Shown here: piece by piece, positions 10,989-20,658 of the stretch
Numbering within the stretch: the stretch's first letter is position 1
Layout: every line of letters begins with the position of its first letter
Assembly: GCF_002105535.1 (NCBI RefSeq)
Contig: NZ_CP015848.1
Span: 2,008,856-2,072,855 of the forward strand
Reading direction: 5' to 3'
DNA length: 64,000 bases
From: Magnetospirillum sp. ME-1
Lineage (GTDB): Bacteria > Pseudomonadota > Alphaproteobacteria > Rhodospirillales > Magnetospirillaceae
Translations under genes and position numbers: made by a program
The notes under the pieces: model-generated
Databases searched by the model: none
What the model saw: only the letters and a program-made list of their open reading frames with translations
Told to the model about the DNA's origin: nothing

Positions 10989-12374
10989 CTATTCGGCCGC
11001 CTTCTTCTTGGCGGCGGCCTTCTTCTTGGGCTTGGCCGGAGCCTCGCCCTCGGAAGCAGCCTCGTCGGGGTCCTTGCGCAGGTCGTCCACCGACACTTCC
11101 TTGTCGGTGATCTTGGCCAGCTCCAGGATGAAATCGACCACCTTCTCCTCGTAGAGGGGAGCGCGCAGCGATTCCAGGGCTTCGGTGTTCTTCTGGTAGT
11201 ACTGCAGCACCAGATGCTCCTGGCCCGGATAGCGCCGCGCCTCCATCATGATGCCGCGGTTGAGGTCTTCCTGGGTCACGTTGATCTCGTTGACCCGGCC
11301 GACCTCGGCCAGCAGCAGGCCCAGGCGCACGCGGCGCTCGGCCAGGGTGCGGTACTCGGCCTTCAGCTCGTCCTCGGACTTGGCGGCGTCGGCGGGGTCC
11401 TGGCGGCCGGCTTCCTTGTCGGCTTCCACCTGCTTCCAGATGGCCTCGAACTCGGCGTCCAGCATGCCCGGGGGAACCGGGAAGTCATGACCGGCCGACA
11501 GCGCGTCCAGCAGGGCGCGCTTCAGCTTCATGCGCGACACGCCGTCCAGCTCGCGGGCGATTTCTTCCCGGATGGCGGTCTTCAGGGCGTCGAGGTTTTC
11601 CAGGCCCACCGACTTGGCCAGCTCGTCGTCCACGGCGGCGGCCTTGGGAGCGCGCACTTCCTTAACCTTGCACTCGAACAGGGCGGGCTTGCCGGCCAGG
11701 GATTCGTTGCCGTAACCCTCGGGGAAGGTCACGTTGACCTCGACGTCGCTCTCGGCCTTCTTGCCGATCAGCTGGTCCTCGAAGCCGGGAATGAAGGTGT
11801 TGGAGCCCAGCTTCAGGGAGTAGCCCTCGGCGGTGCCGCCGGGGAAGGCCACGCCGTCCACCTTGCCCACAAAATCGATCACCACCACGTCGCCCGACTT
11901 CGACGCGCGCTTGACCGGCTCGGAGGTCTCGTTGCGCTCGGCGATCTTGGCCAGGGCGTCGTCCACCTCGGCATCCGGCACCACGGCCTTGTCGCGCACC
12001 AGGTTGATGGTGCCGAAATCCATGGTCTTGATCTCGGGGAGCACTTCCACCGCCACGGTGAACTCCAGGTCCGAGCCTTCCTCGTACTTGGTGATCTCGA
12101 TCTTGGGCTGCATGGCCGGGCGCAGGTTGCCGTCGGTGATGGCCTTGCCGGCGCCGTCGTTGACGGCGTTTTCCAGAATCTCGCCCATCACCGCGCCGCC
12201 GTACTTCTTGCGCACGATGGTCATGGGCACCTTGCCGGGGCGGAAGCCCGGCATGGCCACGTTGCGGGCGATCTCCGCCAGCTTGTCCTGCATCCGGGTT
12301 TCCAGCTGCTGGGCGGGAACGACGACCTTGAATTCGTGCTTCAGGCCTTCGGCATTGATCTCGGTTACCTGCAT
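10989..12374 (-). CDS. tig: trigger factor, ribosome-associated chaperone
   Basis: A 461-residue trigger factor. The N-terminal ribosome-binding domain includes the signature GFRPGKVPM (about residues 44-52). The FKBP-type prolyl isomerase domain spans about 155-245 (SGDVVVIDFVGKVDG). The C-terminal helical chaperone domain ends in a Lys/Ala-rich tail (KPKKKAAAKKKAAE). It binds nascent chains at the exit tunnel. It is the first gene of the tig-clpP-clpX block, with tRNA-Leu 84 bases upstream on the same strand. Confidence 0.97.
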   Translation of the reverse strand: MQVTEINAEGLKHEFKVVVPAQQLETRMQDKLAEIARNVAMPGFRPGKVPMTIVRKKYGGAVMGEILENAVNDGAGKAITDGNLRPAMQPKIEITKYEEGSDLEFTVAVEVLPEIKTMDFGTINLVRDKAVVPDAEVDDALAKIAERNETSEPVKRASKSGDVVVIDFVGKVDGVAFPGGTAEGYSLKLGSNTFIPGFEDQLIGKKAESDVEVNVTFPEGYGNESLAGKPALFECKVKEVRAPKAAAVDDELAKSVGLENLDALKTAIREEIARELDGVSRMKLKRALLDALSAGHDFPVPPGMLDAEFEAIWKQVEADKEAGRQDPADAAKSEDELKAEYRTLAERRVRLGLLLAEVGRVNEINVTQEDLNRGIMMEARRYPGQEHLVLQYYQKNTEALESLRAPLYEEKVVDFILELAKITDKEVSVDDLRKDPDEAASEGEAPAKPKKKAAAKKKAAE

Positions 12375-12458
12375 CAGTCTATCGCCAATCGAATCGAGTG
12401 AGTTGAAATCGCGGTTCCCGCCGGTCGGCCTGCTTCAAGCGGCGGCGGCGTCGGTGGC

Positions 12459-12543
12459 TGGTGCGGGCGAAGGGACTTGAACCCCCATGGCTTGCGCCGC
12501 TGGAACCTAAATCCAGTGTGTCTACCAATTCCACCACGCCCGC
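12459..12543 (-). tRNA. tRNA-Leu (anticodon TAG)
   Basis: An 85-base class II tRNA with encoded CCA. The acceptor arms are GCGGGCG and CGCCCGC; the anticodon loop TTTAGGT between CTGGA and TCCAG gives TAG (reads CTA). The long variable arm (CGGCGCAAGCCAT) and T-loop GTTCAAGTC are typical of tRNA-Leu. Confidence 0.97.
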
Positions 12544-12790
12544 ACGGCCAAACACGCCGGCTGCCTTTGCGCGCGCAAACGCGCGCCCTGGGGCCGCCCC
12601 GTCGGGAGGGTCCTGTCTATAGCATGTTCGTTTCCAGGGAAACAGGGAAAAGCCACCTGCGCGGCCGGGCCGGTTTCATGAAAAGAAAAAACCCGACATC
12701 TTCGTCCGGTTAAGGCCCAAATCGGTTTGAAACACGTCCGCCCCTGGCCCATACTCGCAGCCTACGTATTATTGGGGACAAGGTGACAAA

Positions 12791-14122
12791 ATGAACCTCG
12801 ACCGCACCTCAAGCATCGCCTTCCTGCAGATCGATGAAGAGACCAAGCGCGCATTGCGGGAGTTCCGCGATATATTGGCGCGGCACATCGACGGGGTTCT
12901 CGATACCTTCTACCGCCATGTAAGCAACAATCCGGCCACGGCCAAGATGTTCGCCAATCCCGAGCGCATGGCCCATGCGCGGGCCATGCAGAAGAAGCAC
13001 TGGATGGAAAGCGTGTTCCTCGGCCAGTTCGACGACCGCTACTTCGCCCAGGTCACCGAGATCGGCAAGGTCCACCAACGCATCGGCCTGGAGCCCAAGT
13101 GGTACACCGCCGGCTATTGCTTCGTGCTGAACATGGTCGTCGGCGTGGCGGTCGAAACCTACCGCAAGGACCCCCGCCGCCTCACCCAGGTGCTGAACGC
13201 GGTCAACAAGGCGGCCTTCCTGGACATGGACCTGGCCACCTCGGTGTATATCGAGACCAACACCGCCGCCATTATCGCCCGCGAACTGGGCGCCAAGGCC
13301 GACGTCTTCGAGCGCGAGGTCAAGGGGCTGGTGGCCTCGGTGGCCGCCTCGGCCGGCCAGATGGAATCCACCGCCAAGACCATGACGTCCACCGCCGAGG
13401 AAACCTCGCGCCAGTCCACCACCGTGGCGGCGGCGGCGGAAGAGGCCACCGTCAACATCCAGACCGTGGCGGCGGCGGCCGAGGAGCTGTCCTCCTCCAT
13501 CACCGAGATCAGCCGCCAGGTGTCCCAGTCGGCCCAGATCGCCGCCAACGCCATGGTGGAAGCCGACCGCACCAACCAGATGGTGCAAAGCCTGGCGGAA
13601 GCCGCCAGCAAGATCGGCCAGGTGGTGAAGCTGATCAACGACATCGCCAGCCAGACCAACCTGCTGGCCTTGAACGCCACCATCGAGGCGGCGCGGGCCG
13701 GCGACGCCGGCAAGGGCTTCGCCGTGGTGGCCAACGAGGTGAAGAGCCTGGCCAACCAGACCGGCAAGGCCACCGAGGAGATCGCCGCCCAGATTTCGGC
13801 CGTGCAGTCGGCCACCCGCGACGCGGTCACCGCCATCGGCGGCATCGCCAGCACCATCGGCCAGATCAACCAGATCTCGGGCTCCATCGCCGCCGCGGTG
13901 GAGGAACAGGGCGCCGCCACCGGCGAAATCGCCCGCAACGTCCAGCAGGCGGCCCAGGGCACCTCGGAAGTGACCGAGACCATCACCCGCGTCAACGCGG
14001 CCGCCGCCGAAACCGGAACGGCCGCCCGCCAGGTGCTGGACGCCGCCTCGACGCTGTCGCGGGATTCCACCCAGCTGGAAACCCAGGTGGACCGCTTCGT
14101 CGCCCAGATCCGCGCCGGCTGA
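12791..14122 (+). CDS. globin-coupled methyl-accepting chemotaxis protein (HemAT-like)
   Basis: A 443-residue soluble chemoreceptor without membrane segments. Residues 1-165 form a protoglobin sensor: the proximal haem ligand is His95 in the highly conserved [14 protein letters not shown]. The rest is an MCP signalling domain with the invariant hairpin tip [17 protein letters not shown]. HemAT-type proteins bind O2 at haem and steer aerotaxis through CheA/CheW. The gene stands alone, with tRNA-Leu diverging upstream. GGGGACAAGGTGAC precedes the ATG. The exact gas ligand is inferred from the family. Confidence 0.95.
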   Translation: MNLDRTSSIAFLQIDEETKRALREFRDILARHIDGVLDTFYRHVSNNPATAKMFANPERMAHARAMQKKHWMESVFLGQFDDRYFAQVTEIGKVHQRIGLEPKWYTAGYCFVLNMVVGVAVETYRKDPRRLTQVLNAVNKAAFLDMDLATSVYIETNTAAIIARELGAKADVFEREVKGLVASVAASAGQMESTAKTMTSTAEETSRQSTTVAAAAEEATVNIQTVAAAAEELSSSITEISRQVSQSAQIAANAMVEADRTNQMVQSLAEAASKIGQVVKLINDIASQTNLLALNATIEAARAGDAGKGFAVVANEVKSLANQTGKATEEIAAQISAVQSATRDAVTAIGGIASTIGQINQISGSIAAAVEEQGAATGEIARNVQQAAQGTSEVTETITRVNAAAAETGTAARQVLDAASTLSRDSTQLETQVDRFVAQIRAG

Positions 14123-14158
14123 CGCGAAACAAGCGGGGGAGGGCCGGGCGGCTCTCCC

Positions 14159-15577
14159 CTACCCCTTCATCAGCGCCTTGACCCGCCCCGACACCGCCAC
14201 CTTGCCGCTGGCCGAATAGGCCTCGTGGTTGGCATCGATGTCGTCCAGGTCATAGAGGTAGTTGACCATCAGCCCCGCCGACTGCGCCAGGCCGTTGGCC
14301 GACATGTCGGCCATCCAGTTGATGCGCTCGACGCGGGCCCCGTTGGACAGGTGGAAATGGGCCACCGGGTCCAGCGCCGCCATGCCGTCGGGGCGCTTCT
14401 CGCGTGCCAGGTAGCGGGCGGCAAGGCGGGTCAGCGGCCCTTCCAGCGCCTCGGCCAGCAGCGGTTCCGCCGTCCAGTCGGGTTCGGCCAGCAGCGCCTT
14501 CAGGCTGCCCTTGGCCCCCAGGCCGCCGGTGGCGCGGGTCAGCGCCTTGTGCTCGGCGGCGCTCAGCAGCCCCGGCTCGCCCTTGGTCAGGCGGCCGTCC
14601 AGCCAGCGGCGGAAACCGGGAATGGGCGACAGGGTGGCAAACGTCCTGATCTGCTTGAATTCCCGTGACAGATCGTCCACCACCCGCTTGATCAGGAAAT
14701 TGCCGAAGCTGATGCCCGCCAGGCCGCGCTGGGCGTTGTTGATGGAATAGAAGATGGCGGTGTCGGCCTTGTCCGCGTCGCCCAAGGGCGCATTGGGGTC
14801 CAGCAGGTCCTGGACGTTGCCGGCCATATCCTGGACCAGGGCCACCTCGACGAAGATCAGCGGCTCGTCGGGCATGCGCGGATGGAAGAAGGCGTAGAGA
14901 CGGCGGTCGGAATCCAGGCGGTTCTTCAGGTCGGTCCAGCCCTGGATGGCGTGCACCGCCTCGTACTGCATGATCTTTTCCAAGATGGCCGCCGGCGAGC
15001 GCCAGGTGACGCGCTCCAGCACCAGGAAGCCCACGTCGAACCACGAGGCCAGCAAGCCCTTCAGATCCGCCTCCAGCGGCGCCAGATGGGGATGCTCGCG
15101 CACCAGCCCCATCAGCTCGGCCCGCATGTCCACCAGGAACTTGACGCCCTCGGGCAGGGCGTTGAACTGGGTCAGCAGCGTGAGGCGCGGCGGCTCCAGC
15201 GCCTGGCGCAGCGCCGTTTCGGCCCGGGCGCGCTCCTCCTCGTCCGCCGCCCCGGCCATGGCCGCCGCCGCCGCATCCACCGCGCCGCGATCCGGCCCGA
15301 ACTCCGTGGCCAGCAGGGTGAGAAAGCGCACCCATCCCTCGGCGGCCAGGGACAGATAAGCCCGCCCCAGGGCCGCCGCCCGGGCACGGGCGGAAACCTC
15401 GCCGCCCCGAGCCTCGAGACAGGCCGCCATCTGGGCGCGCAGCCGGACCAGATCGCCTTCGGGCAGCAGCGGCGACAGCGGCGGCACCTTGCCCGCCCCG
15501 TCCGAGCCGGCGATGTCGCGCCACACGCCTTTCAGACGGGCCAGAAGAGTGACGGCGGCGGTCTGAACCTCGTTCAT
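14159..15577 (-). CDS. malonyl-CoA decarboxylase
   Basis: A 472-residue malonyl-CoA decarboxylase, converting malonyl-CoA to acetyl-CoA and CO2. The N-terminal half is helical. The GNAT-like C-terminal catalytic half contains FHPRMPDEPLIFVEVAL and the signature DPVAHFHLSNGARVERINW, with the catalytic His-Ser region, followed by SAGLMVNYLYDLDD. The ATG overlaps the stop of the upstream NAD(P)HX repair gene as ATGA, so the two are translationally coupled. No malonyl-CoA synthetase (matB) is adjacent, so the source of malonyl-CoA is unclear; it may limit malonyl-CoA made by acetyl-CoA carboxylase. Confidence 0.92.
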   Translation of the reverse strand: MNEVQTAAVTLLARLKGVWRDIAGSDGAGKVPPLSPLLPEGDLVRLRAQMAACLEARGGEVSARARAAALGRAYLSLAAEGWVRFLTLLATEFGPDRGAVDAAAAAMAGAADEEERARAETALRQALEPPRLTLLTQFNALPEGVKFLVDMRAELMGLVREHPHLAPLEADLKGLLASWFDVGFLVLERVTWRSPAAILEKIMQYEAVHAIQGWTDLKNRLDSDRRLYAFFHPRMPDEPLIFVEVALVQDMAGNVQDLLDPNAPLGDADKADTAIFYSINNAQRGLAGISFGNFLIKRVVDDLSREFKQIRTFATLSPIPGFRRWLDGRLTKGEPGLLSAAEHKALTRATGGLGAKGSLKALLAEPDWTAEPLLAEALEGPLTRLAARYLAREKRPDGMAALDPVAHFHLSNGARVERINWMADMSANGLAQSAGLMVNYLYDLDDIDANHEAYSASGKVAVSGRVKALMKG

Positions 15578-17025
15578 GGGTGCGTATCCCCCATTGCGGC
15601 CAGGATTGCGGGAATCAGGTCGGGCAGGTCCTCGGCGATCAGGCCGGGCCCGTGCTCGGCGGCCGCGCGCCCGTGCACCCAGGCGGCGGCCGAGGCGGCG
15701 GCGAAGGGCTCCATGCCCTGGGCCAGCAGCCCGACGACCAGCCCGGCCAGCACGTCGCCGGAACCGGCGGTGGCCAGCCAGGCAGGCGCGTCGGTGGTGA
15801 TGGTGGCCCGCCCGTCGGGATGGGCCACCACGGTATCCGGCCCCTTGAGCAGCACGACCGCCCCCGAGACCCGCGCCCCGTGCAGCGCCCGCTCCAGGCG
15901 GCTGCCCGCCACGTGGCCGAACAGGCGCCTGAACTCGCCGTCATGGGGGGTGAGCACCACCCGCTCGGACAGGCGCCGGAACAGATCTCCGCCCCGCCCC
16001 TCGAAACTGGAAAGGGCGTCGGCGTCCAGCACGCAAGGACGCCCGGTGGCCAGCGCCGCCTCCACCTTGGCGACCATCCCCTCGCCCACCCCGCCGCCGG
16101 GCCCCAGGGCCAGGGCGTTGCGACGCGGATCGGCCAGCACGGCGTCGAAAGGCTCGGCCGGCGTCACCAGCAGGCCGGGATCGCCGGCACGATAGATGTC
16201 CAGCGCCCGGGGTGGTGCGGCGATGGTGACCAGTCCCGCCCCCACGCGGCGCGCGGCGCGGGCCGCCAGCCGGGCGGCGCCGGTCATCTCGGCGCCGCCC
16301 AGGATCAGGGCATGGCCGCGGGAATATTTATGTCCGTCGGGCGAAAGGACCGGCAGCGCCCAGGCCCCCGGCCCGTTGCGGTAAAGGACCGGCTTGATGT
16401 CGTCCAGCACCGCGTCGGGAATGCCGATAGGGGCGACGATGACCTCGCCGCATTTCAGCCGTCCGGGAACCAGGCAGTGTCCGGGCTTGGGCCGGAAGAA
16501 GGTGACGGTGGCGAGGCAATCGGGGGCGATGCCCAGCACCTGGCCGCTGTCGCCGTGCACGCCCGAGGGAACGTCGACGGCGATGACCGGCAGCTTGCGC
16601 CGGCCGGTCTCCTCGATCACCGACCGGGCCTCGCCGTCCAGGGCGCGCGCCAGCCCGGCGCCGAACAAAGCGTCGATGACGCCGACGCAGCCGTCGAGAA
16701 TGGCCGGCGTCACCGGTTCGACACTCCCGCTCCAGCGCTCCGCCATCAGGGCGGCGTCGCCCTTCAGCCGCGCGGGATCGCCCAGCAGGCCCAGGCGGAC
16801 CGGCCAGCCGTCGCGGGCCAGCAGCCTTGCCGCCACGAAGCCGTCGCCGCCGTTGTTGCCGGGTCCGCACAGGATGGCGATGCGGCCTTTGGGCAGCAGG
16901 CGGCGCGCCGCGCGGGCCACCGCCCAGCCCGCCGCCTCCATCAGCCGCTCGCCGGCAATCCCCGCCGCAATGGCGAGGCCATCGGCCCGGTACATCCGCT
17001 CGACGTCGAGGATCTCGTTGCTCAT
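15574..17025 (-). CDS. nnrD: bifunctional NAD(P)H-hydrate epimerase / ADP-dependent dehydratase
   Basis: A 483-residue fusion of two repair enzymes. Residues 1-215 are the YjeF_N epimerase domain (CGPGNNGGDGFVAARLL). Residues 225-480 are the ribokinase-like dehydratase (KYSRGHALILGGAEMTGAA, VLTPHDGEF, and ATP-site GSGDVLAG). Together they restore hydrated NADH and NADPH. The fused form is the common bacterial type. It overlaps malonyl-CoA decarboxylase by 4 bases and diverges from dadA. Confidence 0.95.
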   Translation of the reverse strand: MSNEILDVERMYRADGLAIAAGIAGERLMEAAGWAVARAARRLLPKGRIAILCGPGNNGGDGFVAARLLARDGWPVRLGLLGDPARLKGDAALMAERWSGSVEPVTPAILDGCVGVIDALFGAGLARALDGEARSVIEETGRRKLPVIAVDVPSGVHGDSGQVLGIAPDCLATVTFFRPKPGHCLVPGRLKCGEVIVAPIGIPDAVLDDIKPVLYRNGPGAWALPVLSPDGHKYSRGHALILGGAEMTGAARLAARAARRVGAGLVTIAAPPRALDIYRAGDPGLLVTPAEPFDAVLADPRRNALALGPGGGVGEGMVAKVEAALATGRPCVLDADALSSFEGRGGDLFRRLSERVVLTPHDGEFRRLFGHVAGSRLERALHGARVSGAVVLLKGPDTVVAHPDGRATITTDAPAWLATAGSGDVLAGLVVGLLAQGMEPFAAASAAAWVHGRAAAEHGPGLIAEDLPDLIPAILAAMGDTHP

Positions 17026-17108
17026 CCCTCAAGGGTAATGCGCAACTGCCCATTTGCCAACGCGGAGCGGCTGCATTAGATGTTTCGGGCTCGTACGGAG
17101 GACGCCAA

Positions 17109-18374
17109 GTGAAGGTCGTGGTCATCGGAGCCGGAGTGATCGGCACCGCCAGCGCCTGGTATCTCGCCAAGGCCGGTCACGACGTGACCGTGGTCGACCG
17201 GCGCGAAGGCGCGGGCCTCGAGACCAGCTTCGCCAATGGCGGCCAGGTCTCGCCCTGCCACGCCGAGCCCTGGGCCAACCCGTCCGTGCTGCCCAAGGTG
17301 CTGAAATGGCTGGGGCGCGAGGATGCGCCGCTCCTGTTCCGCTGGAACCGCTGGGACCCGGCCCTGTGGGCCTGGGGTCTGCGCTTCCTGGCCAATTGCC
17401 CCCGTCGCCAAGCCGAGATCAACACCGAGCGCACGCTGCGCGTCGCCCTGTATTCCCGCGCCTGCCTGGGCGAGCTGCGCGCCGAGACCGGCATCGATTA
17501 TGACCAGCAGACCCGGGGCATCCTCCACGTCTACCGCGACGGCGGGGAATTCGAGCACGCCTGCCGCGCCGCCGAGGTGATGATCCGCCACGGCCTGCGC
17601 CGCATCCCCAAGAGCGCCGACGAGTGCGTCGGCATCGAACCCGCCCTGGCCGCCGTGCGGGGAGAACTGGCCGGCGGCATCTTCACCCCCGACGACGAAA
17701 GCGGCGACGCCCACAAATTCACCCGTCGGCTGGCGGAATTGGCGGCGGCCAGGGGCGTGGAGTTCCGCTGGAACGTGCCGATCCAGGGATTGCTCCGTGA
17801 CGGCGGCCGGGTGAGCGGCCTTGTCGCCGGGGCCGAGACCATCACCGCCGACGCCTACGTCCTGGCCGCCGGCTGCGACTCGCCGCTGCTGGCCCGGCCC
17901 CTGGGCCTGAAGCTTCCCGTCATTCCGGCCAAGGGCTATTCCGTCACCGTGCCGGTGGCCAATCATGCCGGCGCCCCCTTCGTGTCGATCACCGACGACG
18001 AGCACAAGATGGTCTATTCCCGCCTGGGCGATCGGTTGCGCGCCGCCGGGACCGCCGAGATGGCGGGCCATGACCGCTCGCTCAACCCGCGCAGGTCCCG
18101 CCTGATCCTGGACAATGCCCGGCGCCTGTTCCCCGACGGCGGCGATTTCGACCGGGCCGAGCCCTGGACCGGCCTGCGTCCCGTCACCCCCGACAGCGTG
18201 CCGCTGCTGGGCGCCACGCCGCTCTCCAACCTGTGGCTGAACACCGGACACGGCACGCTGGGCTGGACCATGTCCTGCGGCTCGGGCCGGGTGATCGCCG
18301 ACCTTGTATCCGGCCAGCAACCGGACATCGGTATGGATGGACTGGGCATGGCGCGCTTCGCATCCTACCTGTAG
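17109..18374 (+). CDS. dadA: D-amino acid dehydrogenase, small-subunit type
   Basis: A 421-residue FAD-dependent DAO-family enzyme with an N-terminal dinucleotide fold (VVVIGAGVIGTASAWYLAKA, then VVDR). GLETSFANGGQVSPCHAEPWA is the DadA signature, and the C-terminus has GLRPVTPDSVPLLG and NLWLNTGHGTLGWTMSCG. It oxidises D-amino acids, passing electrons to the respiratory chain. The GTG start is chosen because it opens directly into the FAD motif and has GGAGG seven bases upstream. It is followed after 40 bases by the hemerythrin-like gene. No alr/dadX racemase is adjacent. Confidence 0.92.
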   Translation: MKVVVIGAGVIGTASAWYLAKAGHDVTVVDRREGAGLETSFANGGQVSPCHAEPWANPSVLPKVLKWLGREDAPLLFRWNRWDPALWAWGLRFLANCPRRQAEINTERTLRVALYSRACLGELRAETGIDYDQQTRGILHVYRDGGEFEHACRAAEVMIRHGLRRIPKSADECVGIEPALAAVRGELAGGIFTPDDESGDAHKFTRRLAELAAARGVEFRWNVPIQGLLRDGGRVSGLVAGAETITADAYVLAAGCDSPLLARPLGLKLPVIPAKGYSVTVPVANHAGAPFVSITDDEHKMVYSRLGDRLRAAGTAEMAGHDRSLNPRRSRLILDNARRLFPDGGDFDRAEPWTGLRPVTPDSVPLLGATPLSNLWLNTGHGTLGWTMSCGSGRVIADLVSGQQPDIGMDGLGMARFASYL

Positions 18375-18414
18375 CAAAGGGAATGGGCGCGAAAGAGCAC
18401 GCCCGGAGGCAGCG

Positions 18415-18849
18415 ATGTTGGTGTGGCGCGACGCCATGAGCACCGGTCACCCGGAGATCGACAAGGCGCAGAAGCAGTTCATCGCCCATGTGAACGAGTT
18501 CGAGACGGTTCTGCGCCAAGGTGGCGCCGACGCCGCCATCGGCACCTTCCTCACCGGCCTGTACGAGCAGGCCTCCATCAATTTCAGCCGCGAGGAGAAA
18601 GCCCAGCGGGAATGCGGCTTTCCCTTCCAGGACGCCCATCACCGCGAGCATCAGGCCCTGCTGGGCCGCCTGGCCGATCTTCAGAACCTCTACCAGGTCA
18701 TGCCCCACAAGGCCGACCACGGCGCCATGCTCCGGGACCTCGCCGCCCTGATCAAGGATTGGGTATCCCATCACATGGTGCAAAGCGACGTGATGCTGCG
18801 GCGCTACGCGCCCCGCCAGCCGCCGCACCCCGTTCGGGCTCGCCCGTGA
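18415..18849 (+). CDS. bacteriohemerythrin-like protein with altered iron site
   Basis: A 144-residue single-domain hemerythrin homologue (ATG with GGAGG five bases upstream). The four-helix pattern is clear: PEIDKAQKQF (helix A), NFSREE (B), HHREH (C), HHMVQSD (D). Family ligands kept are Glu60, His75, His79, His120 and Asp125. The two remaining histidines are replaced: Gln19 where IDxQH has His, and Asn56 where HFxxEE has His. By the known hemerythrin structure these two ligate Fe2 only, so a normal di-iron O2 site is unlikely. It sits between dadA and a histidine kinase on the same strand, probably one operon. Confidence 0.88.
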   Translation: MLVWRDAMSTGHPEIDKAQKQFIAHVNEFETVLRQGGADAAIGTFLTGLYEQASINFSREEKAQRECGFPFQDAHHREHQALLGRLADLQNLYQVMPHKADHGAMLRDLAALIKDWVSHHMVQSDVMLRRYAPRQPPHPVRARP

Positions 18850-18886
18850 CAGGGGGACGTTTCCGCGATAAGCTTAGCCCCCCGCC

Positions 18887-20650
18887 ATGCACGGGGCGCC
18901 ATTCTTCGCCATTGCCAAAGGCAGAACGTCTTTGTTCCAGATATTCCGCGGCAAGACTGAACCAAGTCGGGCTACAGGCGAACGGCCCAGGATCATAGAT
19001 TTCCGCCGGGTTGTCATTGTGGTCGCCGCCCTGGCGCTGATCGGCACCTATATCAGCGTGATCCTCGGCAATCTCGAGGAACTGGAAAAAGAGCGCACCG
19101 AATTCTCGGAATTGCAGGCCCGCAAGATCCTGCAGTCCTTCGAGATTCAGACCGTGCGGCTGTTCGATCTGGCCGATACCTACCTGCGCGCCGCCCGTGA
19201 TTACGCCGAGCGCGAGGGAACCGGGACGCTCGGCGGGTTTCTCGACCGGGTGACGCCGCCCAAATCCAATCTCTATTCCAGCACCCTGGCGGTCATCGAT
19301 CATCGCGGCCGCGTCGTCTTCTCCTCCGATCCGGCCCTGCAGCGCGGTACCGATCTCTCCGACCAGACGGTCTTCCTTCACTTCCAGAACGCCACAAGCG
19401 ACGGATTGCTGATCGGAGCCAACAACAACAGCACCGATCCCGACCGGCAGTACTTCCACGTCGCCCGGCCGCTGCTCAACGGCAAAACCCCGGGAGGGGT
19501 CATCGTCCTCCACGTCCATTCCAGCCAGATCGCCGCCTTCTACCGGGACATGACGCTGGGCCCGAACTCGTCGGCCACCATTTTCGGCCTGGACCGCACC
19601 CTCATCGCCCGCCAGCCGCCGCCGGTGGCCGATGCGGCACCGCTGTCGAGCCTGCAGATCTGGAGGGATGCCGAAAGCAAGGCGGAAGGCCGGTTCCGCA
19701 AGCGCTCGCTGCTCGACGGGATCGAGCGGACCTTCCTTTACAAGCGGCTGGCCGACTATCCCCTGGTGGCGGTGATCGGCTTTGCCGATTCGGACATCTC
19801 GGCCGGGCTTGAGGCCGCCAAGCGATCCGAAGTGGTGGAGACCAGCCTTTTCACCCTGGCGATCCTGGCCTTTGCCGTTCTCGTGCTGGTGTTCGACGCC
19901 CGCAACCGCCGCCTGAGCGAGGCCGAGCAGACCAGCCGCGCCGCCGCCGAGATGCTGGAACGGTCCAACGCCGACCTGGAGCGCTTCGCCTATGTGGCCT
20001 CCCATGACCTGAAGACACCACTGCGGGTCATCACCGGCTACGCCCAGATGCTCGACCGCCGCTACCGCGACAAGCTGGACGAGGAGGCCAACGAGTACAT
20101 CGCCTTCCTCACCGCCGGCACCAAGCGCATGTACCGGCTGATCACCGACCTGCTGCACTACTCGCGCATCAACAGCCAGGCCAAGCCGCTGCAGCCGGTG
20201 TCCGCGGCCCGCGCCGCCGACATCGCCGTCGCCAACCTGAAAGCGGTGATCGAGGAATGCGGCGCCTCGGTCTCCATCGCCCCCCTTCCCACCATCGAGG
20301 CCGACGAAAGCCAGCTGTCCAGCCTGTTCCAGAACCTGCTGGGCAACGCGCTGAAATACCGCCACCCCGAACGCACTCCGGCCATCCACATCGAGGCGGT
20401 GCGGCTGTCCAGCTCCATCTGGCGCTTTGCGGTCAGGGACAACGGCATCGGCATCGAGCCCGAGCATTTCGAGCGCATCTTCGTCATCTTCCAGCGCCTG
20501 CACGCCGATTCGGCCTATGAAGGAACCGGCATCGGCCTGGCGCTCTGCCAGCGCATCGTCACCCGCCTGGGCGGCCGCATCTGGGTCGAATCCAAGCCGG
20601 GCGAAGGCTCCACCTTCTATTTCACCGCCCGCGACGCCGAAGGCGACTGA
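18887..20650 (+). CDS. membrane sensor histidine kinase with extracytoplasmic Cache-like domain
   Basis: A 587-residue kinase. A membrane segment lies at about 38-60 (VVIVVAALALIGTYISVILG), a periplasmic double-Cache/PDC-like sensor at about 62-310, and a second membrane segment at about 325-343. A short coiled coil leads into HisKA with phospho-acceptor motif YVASHDLKTPLRVITGY. The HATPase_c domain follows (QNLLGNALKYRHPER, DNGIGIEP, GTGIGLAL). No receiver or partner response regulator is adjacent. It lies 37 bases after the hemerythrin-like gene and converges with comEC. The N-terminal start is not firmly fixed. Confidence 0.92.
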   Translation: MHGAPFFAIAKGRTSLFQIFRGKTEPSRATGERPRIIDFRRVVIVVAALALIGTYISVILGNLEELEKERTEFSELQARKILQSFEIQTVRLFDLADTYLRAARDYAEREGTGTLGGFLDRVTPPKSNLYSSTLAVIDHRGRVVFSSDPALQRGTDLSDQTVFLHFQNATSDGLLIGANNNSTDPDRQYFHVARPLLNGKTPGGVIVLHVHSSQIAAFYRDMTLGPNSSATIFGLDRTLIARQPPPVADAAPLSSLQIWRDAESKAEGRFRKRSLLDGIERTFLYKRLADYPLVAVIGFADSDISAGLEAAKRSEVVETSLFTLAILAFAVLVLVFDARNRRLSEAEQTSRAAAEMLERSNADLERFAYVASHDLKTPLRVITGYAQMLDRRYRDKLDEEANEYIAFLTAGTKRMYRLITDLLHYSRINSQAKPLQPVSAARAADIAVANLKAVIEECGASVSIAPLPTIEADESQLSSLFQNLLGNALKYRHPERTPAIHIEAVRLSSSIWRFAVRDNGIGIEPEHFERIFVIFQRLHADSAYEGTGIGLALCQRIVTRLGGRIWVESKPGEGSTFYFTARDAEGD

Positions 20651-20658
20651 GCGGCGTC

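Noticed and set aside
12522-12752. Short frames between tRNA-Leu and the globin-coupled receptor
   Set aside because: They overlap the tRNA and have no ribosome binding site or protein-like composition; the 247-base spacer is taken as promoter region.
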